64,000 nt of DNA from an uncultured Ferrovum sp. (GTDB taxonomy: Bacteria > Pseudomonadota > Gammaproteobacteria > Burkholderiales > Ferrovaceae): NCBI GenBank assembly GCA_903905585.1, contig CAIVHB010000084.1:56871-120870 (forward strand), written 5' to 3'. A program made the position numbers and the translations under genes. This document shows, piece by piece, positions 55,997 through 64,000 of the stretch (positions are counted from its first letter, which is position 1; every line of letters begins with the position of its first letter). The notes under the pieces were generated by a model. The model made no database searches and was not told the origin of the DNA. It worked only from the letters and a program-made list of their open reading frames with translations.

Positions 55997-56935
55997 TTAG
56001 GCCTTAAGCGCTAATTGGGCAAAATAAGTGCGGGCGTTTTGAGCGTCTAGCGCGATCTGATCACGCAAAGCATCTACATTTTTAAAGCTTGTTTCATCGC
56101 GAAACTTATGCAGAAGTTCTACCCAAACTCTCTGACCATATAAATCCCCTGAGAAATCGAACAGGTGGGTTTCTAGTAGTTGAATACCTTGTTCTTTCAC
56201 GGCAGGGCGCGTTCCCACACTCGCAACACCATAACGTTGAATGCCATCCCGAGCTTTCAACTGCGCTGCAAAAATTCCTGTCACCGGCATTTTACGCCGG
56301 GGTAAAGGTAAGTTAGCTGTTGGAAATCCCCATAAACGTCCCACTTGATCTCCATGCGCCACCCGACCGCTAATGTGCCAAGGCTTGCCAAGTAAGCGCG
56401 ACGCGCCTTCCATCTCACCGCGCGCTAAAAGCTCTCGGATCAAGCTGCTCGAAATACGATCTTCACCATCAATCACGGAAGTTTGGGATTCCACAGAAAA
56501 TCCAAAATGTTTACCTTTTTCTTGCAAGAGAATGAAATCACCCGCTCGCTTTGCTCCAAAACGAAAATCATCCCCCACCAGTAACCAGCGAATATTCAGT
56601 TGCCTGACCAAAAATTCATCCACAAAGGTTTCCGGGGACTGCGCTGCAAATCGAGCATTAAAGTGACAAATATAGAGATGATCTATCCCTTCATCACTCA
56701 GCAATTCCACTTTTTCTCGCAAGCTTGTGAGTCGAGCTGGCGCATCACCTGGCCTAAAAAACTCCCTTGGGTGTGGCTCAAAACTCATAACCCCAACTGG
56801 AAGGCATAGTTTCTTTCCCGCATCCCGAAGACGCGCAAGCATAGTGAGGTGTCCACGATGAACACCATCAAAATTACCAATCGTAAGGGCAATGGGCGCT
56901 GCGGGAGATGCGGGCACCCCAAAATGCAATTGCAT
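55997..56935 (-). CDS. ribF: Bifunctional riboflavin kinase / FAD synthetase
   Basis: Converts riboflavin to FMN and FAD. From the ATG at 56935 it has about 312 residues. The N-terminal FAD synthetase domain has [13 protein letters not shown] and [11 protein letters not shown], then [15 protein letters not shown]. The C-terminal kinase domain has [20 protein letters not shown] and a [15 protein letters not shown] segment. A TTG at 56953 could also start it. First gene of the ribF-ileS-lspA-ispH run. Confidence 0.96.
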   Translation of the reverse strand: MQLHFGVPASPAAPIALTIGNFDGVHRGHLTMLARLRDAGKKLCLPVGVMSFEPHPREFFRPGDAPARLTSLREKVELLSDEGIDHLYICHFNARFAAQSPETFVDEFLVRQLNIRWLLVGDDFRFGAKRAGDFILLQEKGKHFGFSVESQTSVIDGEDRISSSLIRELLARGEMEGASRLLGKPWHISGRVAHGDQVGRLWGFPTANLPLPRRKMPVTGIFAAQLKARDGIQRYGVASVGTRPAVKEQGIQLLETHLFDFSGDLYGQRVWVELLHKFRDETSFKNVDALRDQIALDAQNARTYFAQLALKA

Positions 56936-57011
56936 GTGCTGAGTAGAAATCAAAAAAATGATTATACCCGCTCACGTTCTGCTTAATGATCCTCAAACAG
57001 CTGGGTCAATT

Positions 57012-57929
57012 TCAACTATGGGGCTGATCAAGAATATTAATTTCTGACTTAAGCTCTTGAACTAAACGAGTTTGGTCTTGCCCGGGCCCTATATCCCACA
57101 CCTCGGTCACCCCCCGCTCTTGCATCGCAGCCAAACACTCCTCCCAGCGTATGGTCTGCGCCAATTGCAAACTGAGTGCGTCTTGAACCTCACGAATAGT
57201 ACGAACGGGCTCAGCAGAAATTCCAGATAAAATTTTGATGGCTGGGGGTTGTAATGAGGCAGCAATAAGTTTTTCTTTCCAAATTGGCACCGCTGCAGAA
57301 AGAAAGGACGTATGCGAGGGCACTCTCACATCAATGGCACGCGCGTTCCATGATGCTTTATCTGCTTCTTGCAAAAATAGCGCTACCGCCTCTGGCGCCC
57401 CTCCCCAAATGGTTTCAGCTTGAGAACGATGAATAGCCAGCTGAAGGCCAAGTTTCTCTAAGCATTCTTTTCGACGCACCCGCGCCTGGGGGGGCAAGCG
57501 CTCTGAAAGCAAAAACAAACAAGGGAGATGATTAGGATTGGGAAAGGCCTCATCCATCACTTGCGCCCGAGTTTTTACCAATTTCACAAGCTGACCTAAA
57601 GGAATAGAACCTGAGATAGCTTGCGCACTGAGTTCACCTACCGAGTAACCCACTACCCAATCAATCTGAGGCAATACACCTCGATAACGTAAATATCGTA
57701 GTACTTGCCAAGCCACGACCCCCAATTGAGCATTGACATTGAGCGTGCGCTGTTCTGGGGTAAGCAAAGCCCAAGCCTCATCAAACTCACCGCCCAAGGC
57801 ATCACTGAAACTGCGCCAAAGCAAGCCATATTCGCCCGAATCTAAAGCATTGGGACGCAGTTCTTTAAAATCCAAACCAGCTTGCTGTCCTTGACCTGTA
57901 CAAATAATCGCTAATCGTGAAAGACGCAT
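57012..57929 (-). CDS. mdcH: Malonate decarboxylase malonyl-CoA:ACP transacylase MdcH
   Basis: Loads the malonate decarboxylase carrier protein with malonyl from malonyl-CoA to prime the cycle. It has 305 residues. It shows the FabD-like fold: ICTGQGQQ at the N-terminus and the active-site serine in VVGYSVGELSAQAI (near residue 95). The catalytic histidine is in RVPSHTSFLSAA and the C-terminal part has WDIGPG. Last gene of the mdc operon, four bases from the mdcGB stop. Confidence 0.9.
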   Translation of the reverse strand: MRLSRLAIICTGQGQQAGLDFKELRPNALDSGEYGLLWRSFSDALGGEFDEAWALLTPEQRTLNVNAQLGVVAWQVLRYLRYRGVLPQIDWVVGYSVGELSAQAISGSIPLGQLVKLVKTRAQVMDEAFPNPNHLPCLFLLSERLPPQARVRRKECLEKLGLQLAIHRSQAETIWGGAPEAVALFLQEADKASWNARAIDVRVPSHTSFLSAAVPIWKEKLIAASLQPPAIKILSGISAEPVRTIREVQDALSLQLAQTIRWEECLAAMQERGVTEVWDIGPGQDQTRLVQELKSEINILDQPHS

Positions 57930-57932
57930 AGA

Positions 57933-59546
57933 TTAAGCACTTAGTTTAGGTTCTGCTAGGCGAGATAAAAATAAGGCACAAGACGCAATATCTGCGCTCC
58001 CACCTGGGCTTAAACGTCTTTCGATAAATCGCGAATGTATTTGCGTAAGAACTTGACGCCAATCTTCACGGTTCACTCCCCCTTCCCTGTGAAACGCAAC
58101 AGCCTGTTGTTGCGCCCAAGCCAACCCTTTTGGACCGCCCCGCCAAAGCAAATTCGTGTCTTCCAGATTCTGAATACTCAACATTAGGCCTGCAATCAAA
58201 GCACGCTCTTCACTATACCCTCGAGCTTTTGCCTGCAAAAAAGCAGGAAGCACATATTGGGTCAGGGTCGGGAATCCGCTGGCAGCTTCTTGCAATGCTC
58301 CACCTGTGCCTAAGCGCGCGCGCAACTGTTCGCCATGATAAGAATTCGGCGCTCGGTGCTGCAAAATGGAGGGTCCCCAGCGTCTTGCGACCAAACAAGG
58401 AACATCACTCGCATCAGAAGAAATTGCGGCACTTGAGACTAATAACCCCAAATTAAAAATGGCTCCACGATAGACATTCACTCCATCTGTTGCCCGCATC
58501 ATGACAGCTTCGGCGGCACGACCTATGGCCGCTAAATCTTTGAATGCAGCACCGGCTTGAGCAGCTCGAGCAAACTCATAAAACCACAAGCGAAGCGAGG
58601 AGATGGCAGCTAGAAGAAGTTGGATATCCATGTCTTCATGACTGCCAGTGTCGACAGGTGACACCAAGCCCGGTTTGGGCCAAGCCATTGCTTCTGCAGT
58701 TAAAGCAGAAATCGCCCATTCATCCAGTTGTTTCGGATCAAATGAGAACAACTTGTTGGAAGGATTTTTATCTTGAATATCAAGTGAGACTAATTTAACC
58801 GAACTGGGTAACTTACTTAGAATTCTGATGTGATTGGTTTTAGGTGTTGAAGAAAGCTGAGACACTTGCAACCATTCTTGCCAAGAAACATCACCAAACT
58901 GAGCATGTCTGAGCTCACCATCAATATGCGGACCACCTAGGGATTCTGATTGATCAGATAAATCTTGCAGTGCTTGCAGCATTCGGCGCTGAGTACTCTC
59001 TGAAGCATCGAGAGGAAAGTCAACGAGAAGATCCAGATCGCTGCGCTCGCGAATGAAAATTGATTTACCTTGATGTTGAGTCTGCCAAGCCAAAGAACCA
59101 TAAATGCGTATTAGAATTCCAAAGCGTGCTTGTAATCGAGAAAGAGCCCTAAGCACATTCACCCAAGGTTCTGTCAGGTGTTCCTGCAAAGTCTGTTGTA
59201 TCTCATCCAGCAACAATGCGGGGCGATGTGAAATCACATCAGATTCATTACAACTCAATGCAATACGAGATGGCTTACCCGCCCGTTCATTTGGAAGACA
59301 TACTCCTAAGCGGAGAATGGAGTTAGCCACATCATCTGAAGATCTGCGCGTCACAACGGCAGCACCAGCGTGTAACCAAGATTTCACTGCCTCATGTTGT
59401 GAGGCATCAACCTTAGATAGATTGATACGCGAAGGAGAAAGCCAAACCCAATCATGGCGCTGAAACAAGGCACTCCGATCCAGAACTAAATCAGCACGGA
59501 GTTCAGTCTGAATCGGGTGCCTATTTAAATGACTGATGGCAAACAT
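57933..59546 (-). CDS. Fused MdcG-MdcB: prosthetic-group transferase plus triphosphoribosyl-dephospho-CoA synthase
   Basis: A 537-residue fusion. Residues about 25-260 look like MdcG, the nucleotidyltransferase that attaches the 2'-(5''-phosphoribosyl)-3'-dephospho-CoA group to the carrier: RHDWVWLSP, IRIYGSLAWQ (about 147-154) and ERSDLDLLVDF (167-177). Residues about 275-530 look like MdcB/CitG, which makes the precursor from ATP and dephospho-CoA: WPKPGLVSPVDTGSHEDMD (289-307), then AIGRAAEAVMMRATDGVNVYRGA. The two activities are consecutive steps, and are usually separate genes in mdc operons. The frame is continuous with no sign of a frameshift, and it shares one base with the mdcDE stop. 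Confidence 0.88.
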   Translation of the reverse strand: MFAISHLNRHPIQTELRADLVLDRSALFQRHDWVWLSPSRINLSKVDASQHEAVKSWLHAGAAVVTRRSSDDVANSILRLGVCLPNERAGKPSRIALSCNESDVISHRPALLLDEIQQTLQEHLTEPWVNVLRALSRLQARFGILIRIYGSLAWQTQHQGKSIFIRERSDLDLLVDFPLDASESTQRRMLQALQDLSDQSESLGGPHIDGELRHAQFGDVSWQEWLQVSQLSSTPKTNHIRILSKLPSSVKLVSLDIQDKNPSNKLFSFDPKQLDEWAISALTAEAMAWPKPGLVSPVDTGSHEDMDIQLLLAAISSLRLWFYEFARAAQAGAAFKDLAAIGRAAEAVMMRATDGVNVYRGAIFNLGLLVSSAAISSDASDVPCLVARRWGPSILQHRAPNSYHGEQLRARLGTGGALQEAASGFPTLTQYVLPAFLQAKARGYSEERALIAGLMLSIQNLEDTNLLWRGGPKGLAWAQQQAVAFHREGGVNREDWRQVLTQIHSRFIERRLSPGGSADIASCALFLSRLAEPKLSA

Positions 59547-61231
59547 TATGCAAAGGCAATTGCCTGTTGCTTTACCCTTTGTGCTGTTGATGCTGCAAGA
59601 TGACGTCCACCGCGCTCAGCACCTAGCACTGAACGCTCATCGACCGCGGAACAGTGGTCAAGCGCCGAAGCCAAGGCCTCAGTCCAATCTTGTTTATTTG
59701 TCCATTGTTCATGCACCCCGCCTAAGAGCACATAGTTTTCCGCCCCTGGTGCAAACACCGCAGACCGCTTGGCTAAGCCCTCTAAGCGCTCCAAAGGTAT
59801 TTTGGTAACCCTTGCCATGGCACGCAAATCCATTACGCGTACTTGGCTGTCTGGAAGGGCGCAAATCCGATCCCCTAGCATCCCAAAAGACAGAAAACCT
59901 CCGCTTACCGCCTCTTGACGCACCAAGGTTAACAAGCGATGCCCTGATCGTCGTGCCAGATCAACGCATAAAGCAACATGCGCGAGGGTACCGTTTAATC
60001 CAAGCAACTCGTCATGACGTGACAATAACTGTCCTTGCGTCTCTGAAATCAAAATGATGGGAAGCGTTGAAGCAGTTTTTTGATCTTCAGAAATTGCTGT
60101 TAACACAGCACCTGAAAGTTTGAGCGCAACGCCTACACCAATTGGCGCGCGATCTCTGGTGCCAATTACATGCACGGGACCGCGCTGTGTTTGCGCTTTA
60201 CCCACCACAAAATATCCGTTGTATTGCAATTGGTGCTGGCCTGCACCAAACAGTCGATCAGCAAAAGCTTGATCTTCTTCATTCAGCGCTTGCAAGCCCT
60301 CTTTCCATGTATCTAATGGCTTGTTTGTGTGTTGAGCATCAGCTCTCTTTAGGCTCTTCTCAAATTCTTCTGCGTTTGCGATCGTCCACTGCGGCTCATT
60401 CAGCGAGAGTCGCTTCGCTAAAATTTCGCGACCATCTTTTGTGTTGGTAAATTCTAAACAGCGGGCGAGAAGAGCGTCCTGACGCTGGCATAAATCGTTA
60501 TAGGACAAAGGAGCTGCACCAGACTTGATATGTTGCTTCAACCAATCACTCGCAGCATCGCGAAAAGCAGTCAGGTCATCATCTACTAGCTTGTCCGCTT
60601 CACCTAAGGCTCGGCGCAATTTTCCCCCCGTGACCCGCCAGACCAGCGCTCTATCTTTACTATCGAATTCATCGCGGCCCATCACTGTCTCTATGACTTC
60701 AGGGCCAGACAAACTCAATCTACCTTCTTCGCTCATAAAAACGGTATGGCACAAACGCACTACAATTCCCATACCACCAAAAGCGCCACAGCTTCCACCT
60801 AGCATGACTAAAACAGGAATGCCTTCTGCGCGTACGTCCAATATTGCACGGGAAATTTCTGAGATCGCGATAATACCCGCATTGGCTTCATGCAAACGCA
60901 CCCCCCCCGAATCAATCATTAACAATACTGCCGATGGTTTTTGCAGGATGGCCGCATGCAGCAAGCCAACCAATTTGGCGCCGTGTATCTCGCCAACCGA
61001 ACCACCGTTGAACCTGCCTTCCTGTGCGGCGATCAGGACCTTTTGCCCCGAAAGCATTCCAGCACCAGTGACGATCCCATCGTCAAAAGCCTGCGATAGT
61101 GAAAGCTGGGCAAGATGGGGGCTCACCAAGCGCTCGGAGGGCGGGCAGAATTCTTTAAATGAATGCGGATCGAGCAGCGAATGAATTCGCTCACGAGCGC
61201 TGGCCTCAAGAAAACTATGTCGTACGCGCAT
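59546..61231 (-). CDS. Fused malonate decarboxylase beta-gamma subunit (MdcD-MdcE)
   Basis: A 561-residue carboxyltransferase-fold protein from the ATG at 61231. The first part (about 1-275) matches MdcD, the beta subunit: GRFNGGSVGEIHGAKLVGLL, LMIDSGGVRLHEANAGI and MLGGSCGAFGGMGI. The second (about 305-550) matches MdcE, the gamma subunit: IGTRDRAPIGVGVALKLSGAVL, ISETQGQLLSRHDELLGLNG and QEAVSGGFLSFGM. Together they decarboxylate malonyl-carrier to acetyl-carrier without biotin. The subunits are usually separate polypeptides. The frame is continuous through a linker at about 275-320, and it overlaps the mdcC stop (ATGA). Confidence 0.92.
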   Translation of the reverse strand: MRVRHSFLEASARERIHSLLDPHSFKEFCPPSERLVSPHLAQLSLSQAFDDGIVTGAGMLSGQKVLIAAQEGRFNGGSVGEIHGAKLVGLLHAAILQKPSAVLLMIDSGGVRLHEANAGIIAISEISRAILDVRAEGIPVLVMLGGSCGAFGGMGIVVRLCHTVFMSEEGRLSLSGPEVIETVMGRDEFDSKDRALVWRVTGGKLRRALGEADKLVDDDLTAFRDAASDWLKQHIKSGAAPLSYNDLCQRQDALLARCLEFTNTKDGREILAKRLSLNEPQWTIANAEEFEKSLKRADAQHTNKPLDTWKEGLQALNEEDQAFADRLFGAGQHQLQYNGYFVVGKAQTQRGPVHVIGTRDRAPIGVGVALKLSGAVLTAISEDQKTASTLPIILISETQGQLLSRHDELLGLNGTLAHVALCVDLARRSGHRLLTLVRQEAVSGGFLSFGMLGDRICALPDSQVRVMDLRAMARVTKIPLERLEGLAKRSAVFAPGAENYVLLGGVHEQWTNKQDWTEALASALDHCSAVDERSVLGAERGGRHLAASTAQRVKQQAIAFA

Positions 61232-61575
61232 CAGTTTGCACCCATCGCTGCACACCACTCCTCGTAAGCTTGCGCCATTCGTAATGCAACAACTGCAGGC
61301 GTTGCCCCTACATCATTCAATGTAAAGCTCAAACCACCCACTGCATGCCTCTCTGCAAACTGAGTTAACACGGCTTGCCAGGTTTCACTAAAACCCTCAG
61401 CTGCGGTATCAATCGTGATCAGACAAGTTTCAGCAGACACTGTGCTATCTGAAGAAACGGGTTCCACTAGAATTTCGAGGTTTCCTGAAGATACGATTCC
61501 ACAAAGCACATCAGCCGAAAGTTTCTTAACCTGCAAGGCAGGAGTACTGTGCAATTGAAAGTTCAGATGTTCCAT
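61231..61575 (-). CDS. mdcC: Malonate decarboxylase acyl carrier protein (delta subunit)
   Basis: A 114-residue carrier from the ATG at 61575. The prosthetic-group serine is in the SSGNLEILVEP segment (about residues 27-37), the family site for the dephospho-CoA derivative. The rest fits MdcC (VLTQFAERHAVGGLSFTLNDVGATPAVV). The frame could open at a TTG at 61587, but the ATG has a GGTGAG-type site upstream. It overlaps mdcDE by one base and follows mdcA. Confidence 0.92.
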   Translation of the reverse strand: MEHLNFQLHSTPALQVKKLSADVLCGIVSSGNLEILVEPVSSDSTVSAETCLITIDTAAEGFSETWQAVLTQFAERHAVGGLSFTLNDVGATPAVVALRMAQAYEEWCAAMGAN

Positions 61576-61580
61576 CACGC

Positions 61581-63200
61581 TCACCAATTGCGAAATTGAG
61601 AAGGGGGCTGATATAAGCCACCCGATGCTTTTACCAGATCTTTAATACTGCGCGCAGCTAACCAATCACGATTTGCATCTCGCAAGGAAATCCCTAAATC
61701 CTCTGGTCGCTGAATAATGCCGCGATCGCGAAGATTTTCCACAGCCCGCTTATCTCTATTCAAACCAACCGGAGTAAATCCAGCTACACCACGAATGGCT
61801 TGCTCGCGATCCGCAGCATTGTGGCAACGAGAGAGATGCGCAATCCCATCTTCGGTAATTAAATGGGTGAGATCATCTCCGTAGATCATGACGGGGGGTA
61901 AATCTAAGCCAGCGCTCTCTGCTAAGTCCCACGCATCTAAGCGTTCTACAAAGGTGGGCTGCATTTGTTCCTTAAAAGTTTCAACGGTTTGGGCAATCAG
62001 TTTTCTACCTCTAGGCATTCCACCTTCGGCTCGACTCTCAGCGCCTGCGCGCAACCAAGCCGGACTAGCATGGCGCCGACCTCTTGCATCTGCTCCCATG
62101 TTAGGCGCGCCTCCGAAGCCTGTGATGCGGCCTTTGGTAGCGGTTGAACTATTGCCTTGCAGATCAATTTGCAGGGTAGAGCCAATAAACAGATCGCAGG
62201 CATAATGTCCTGCTGCCTGACAGAAGGCACGATTAGAACGCAGGCTGCCATCTTCTCCCAAGAAAAATATATCAGGGTGAGCCGCCACATAGTCTTCCAT
62301 ACCCACTTCTGAACCAAAGCAATGCACTGACTCAACAAACCCTGCTTCAATCGCTGGTATTAAGGTGGGATGTGGGTTCAGCGCCCAGTGAGTGCAAATC
62401 TTCCCTTTCAAACCTAGCGATGCCGCATAAGTTGGGAGGAGTAACTCAATCGCCGCGGTGTCAAAGCCAATGCCATGATTGAGTCGGGTAATGCCATATT
62501 CCGCATACAAGCCCTTAATGGCGATCATTGCCATCAATACTTGTACCTCCGTAATTAAAGCCGGATCACGCGTAAATAAGGGTTCAACATGATGCGGGCG
62601 AGGAGCTTGCGCCACACAATGCACCCAGCTGGCCGGAATATCTACCCGTGGTAATACATCAACAATCTCATTGACCTGAGCAATGACGATACCTTGCTTA
62701 AAGGCCGTCGCTTCTACAATCGCAGGGGTATCTTCCGTATTGGGCCCTGTGTATAGATTCCCCTCACGATCAGCCATCTGCGCAGCCACTAAGGCAATTT
62801 GTGGGGTAAGGTCTACAAAGTATCGGGCAAACAATTCAAGATAGGTGTGAATTGCCCCGAGTTGGATCGTACCCTTTTCAAGAAGGCGGGCAAGGCGGCC
62901 CGCTTGCGGCCCAGAGAATGAAAAATCTAATCGATCTACTTGACCACGCTCTATGATATCGAGGTGTTCCGGAAGCGCCAGAACAGATTGAACTAAGTGA
63001 AGATTTCGAACGACTTCAGGATCCGTTTTTGCCAAGCATTCAGCAAGCCAATCTGCTTGTTTTTGGTTGTTTCCCTCAACACAAACCCGATCACCGGGTT
63101 GGATCAGCGCATTTAAGGCTTCAACCATTCGGTTTGAAGGGATATGTCGCCCATCACGGAAATAGGCGATTTTAGCGAGACGCTCCGATCTTGAAATCAC
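61581..63200 (-). CDS. mdcA: Malonate decarboxylase alpha subunit (acetyl-S-ACP:malonate ACP transferase)
   Basis: A 539-residue protein that swaps acetyl for malonyl on the carrier, a CoA-transferase-like fold in two halves. Family segments include RHIPSNRMVEALNALIQPGDRVCVEGNNQKQADWLA near residue 20, LNHGIGFDTAAIELLLPTY, and ITGFGGAPNMGADARGRRHASPAWLRAG near residue 360. GTG start, 12 bases after the TRAP permease stop. First enzyme gene of the operon. Confidence 0.96.
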   Translation of the reverse strand: MISRSERLAKIAYFRDGRHIPSNRMVEALNALIQPGDRVCVEGNNQKQADWLAECLAKTDPEVVRNLHLVQSVLALPEHLDIIERGQVDRLDFSFSGPQAGRLARLLEKGTIQLGAIHTYLELFARYFVDLTPQIALVAAQMADREGNLYTGPNTEDTPAIVEATAFKQGIVIAQVNEIVDVLPRVDIPASWVHCVAQAPRPHHVEPLFTRDPALITEVQVLMAMIAIKGLYAEYGITRLNHGIGFDTAAIELLLPTYAASLGLKGKICTHWALNPHPTLIPAIEAGFVESVHCFGSEVGMEDYVAAHPDIFFLGEDGSLRSNRAFCQAAGHYACDLFIGSTLQIDLQGNSSTATKGRITGFGGAPNMGADARGRRHASPAWLRAGAESRAEGGMPRGRKLIAQTVETFKEQMQPTFVERLDAWDLAESAGLDLPPVMIYGDDLTHLITEDGIAHLSRCHNAADREQAIRGVAGFTPVGLNRDKRAVENLRDRGIIQRPEDLGISLRDANRDWLAARSIKDLVKASGGLYQPPSQFRNW

Positions 63201-63212
63201 TTACGTCAGCCC

Positions 63213-64000
63213 TCAAACCGCAGCGCCGAAAACCATATCTGGGAGACCCGTTGCTAATTGAGGGAACAGACAGAGTATCAATATGGCTAACATCATCAAT
63301 CCAACGAAAGGGAGCACACCGTAGATCACTTTTCCAAGAGGAATATCGGGTGCTACGTTTCGGATCACAAAGATATTTAATCCAACAGGTGGATGAATCA
63401 GCCCCATCTCCATCACGATAGTCATCACAATCCCAAACCAGATCAGATCAAATCCAGCAGCCTTCAGTGGCGGCAATAGAATAGGCGCGGTCATCAGAAT
63501 GATAGATACAGGGGGCAAGAAAAAACCCAATACCACAACGAGGAGCAATATCGTGATCAAGAGCATCCATTTAGAGAGTTGTAGCGCTACGATCCATTGA
63601 GCTGCGCTTTGAGAAATCTGCAAATAACTCATCACATAGGAATACAGCAGTGACATGCCAATGATAAACATCAGCATAGTGCTTTCCTTAAGTGTCACTT
63701 CAATAATGGGTGCCAGGTCATTGGGCCGCCATAAGCCATATACCACCGCCACCAAGCCTAATGCCAAAATTGCGCCTAGCCCTGCTGTTTCTGAGGGTGT
63801 AGCAAACCCCCCATACAACGCCACCATCACGCCCAGCAACAGCGTTACAAATGGGACTACCCTTGGCAACATGCTGGTCTTTTGTGCGAATGTGTAAGTT
63901 TGCTTATCAAGATAAGCGGATTCTTTTCCGGTCTCGTCAAACGCTCGTTTTGCTGCCGCATATTCGCGGGTAAATTTCCATGCGGTATATATGCAAAACA
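63213..64000 (-). CDS. TRAP transporter large permease (DctM family), 5' part beyond window
   Basis: C-terminal half of a DctM-type TRAP permease. The frame is open to the last base of the window (it reads without stop through WKFTREYAAAKRAF and SAYLDKQTYTFAQK before the ATG at 63872), so the true start is off the window. About 262 residues are visible with six or seven helices. The GFATPSETAGLGAI and LGFFLPPVSIILMTAPILLPPL segments and EMGLIHPPVGLNIFVI are family landmarks. It lies 12 bases upstream of mdcA, so malonate is the likely cargo; substrate binding and small-permease genes would be further upstream. Confidence 0.9.
   Translation of the reverse strand, partial: FCIYTAWKFTREYAAAKRAFDETGKESAYLDKQTYTFAQKTSMLPRVVPFVTLLLGVMVALYGGFATPSETAGLGAILALGLVAVVYGLWRPNDLAPIIEVTLKESTMLMFIIGMSLLYSYVMSYLQISQSAAQWIVALQLSKWMLLITILLLVVVLGFFLPPVSIILMTAPILLPPLKAAGFDLIWFGIVMTIVMEMGLIHPPVGLNIFVIRNVAPDIPLGKVIYGVLPFVGLMMLAILILCLFPQLATGLPDMVFGAAV

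Noticed and set aside
60525..61184. Long open frame (219 codons) on the plus strand, antisense to mdcDE
   Set aside because: It is a shadow of the opposite-strand gene: Ser/Pro/Thr-rich composition, no recognisable domain and no ribosome site.

Overview
The window looks like a chromosomal segment of a betaproteobacterium, most likely Burkholderiales with a moderate GC content. The evidence is the gene order ftsE-ftsX-rpoH next to a complete aa3-type cytochrome oxidase/heme A cluster with betaproteobacterial accessory genes (DUF2970, DUF2909, a SURF1 gene, two SCO-like genes), zapD beside coaE and the prepilin peptidase, and the rsmI/yraN/diaA/dolP neighbourhood. Coding density is very high. 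Many neighbouring genes overlap by 1-8 bases, TTG and GTG starts are common, and no stretch over 300 bases lacks a gene. I see no insertion sequence, prophage, integrase gene other than xerD, or CRISPR array.

Layout. 1-2368 (+): 3' part of ftsE, then ftsX, then rpoH. The rpoH promoter lies inside a near-perfect CIRCE (HrcA) operator. 2365-11430 (mostly -): aa3 oxidase subunits ctaC, ctaD and ctaE, assembly factors (ctaG, a 41-residue membrane protein, SURF1, an SCO-like protein, SCO) and heme A synthesis (ctaA, ctaB). 11509-16001 (-): zapD, coaE, prepilin peptidase, a CorC-like CBS protein and a CcsA-like protein. 16125-20694: ffh, queuosine-precursor transporter, plsY, folB, xerD and a small secreted protein. 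20741-22734 (-): rpsP-rimM-trmD-rplS with a recognisable promoter. 22815-25753 (-): Rieske oxygenase, EamA permease and mercaptopyruvate-type sulfurtransferase as an overlapping set.

25931-29915 (+): xseB-ispA-dxs (isoprenoid precursors), then folE2. 29968-34305: glnS (-), then HAD-like phosphatase, birA and coaX (+). 34319-35630 (-): heptose-1-P adenylyltransferase and a ferritin-like di-iron protein. 35761-39050 (+): a three-gene lipid-modification operon (FAD oxidoreductase, DUF1365, cyclopropane-fatty-acid-synthase-like methyltransferase). 39094-41858: dolP, diaA, yraN (-) and rsmI (+). 41865-45776 (-): argD-argF-argG-yajQ. 45977-49808: rpsT (-), then murJ, a TSUP permease and a two-module BamE-like protein (+). 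49843-51637 (-): TIM-barrel protein, SemiSWEET, tRNA-Thr(CGU) and an Irr-like Fur regulator. 51712-56935 (-): ribF-ileS-lspA-ispH.

57012-64000 (-): malonate decarboxylase operon in transcription order TRAP large permease (cut by the window end), mdcA, mdcC, a fused mdcD-mdcE, a fused mdcG-mdcB, and mdcH. Together these genes would import malonate, build and attach the special prosthetic group to the carrier protein, and decarboxylate malonyl-carrier to acetyl-carrier.

The most notable observations are the CIRCE-controlled rpoH promoter, the two gene fusions in the malonate operon, the FAD/DUF1365/methyltransferase operon with palindromes in its leader, and the proline-linked double BamE-like protein. 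All calls come from reading the sequence. No database search was run.
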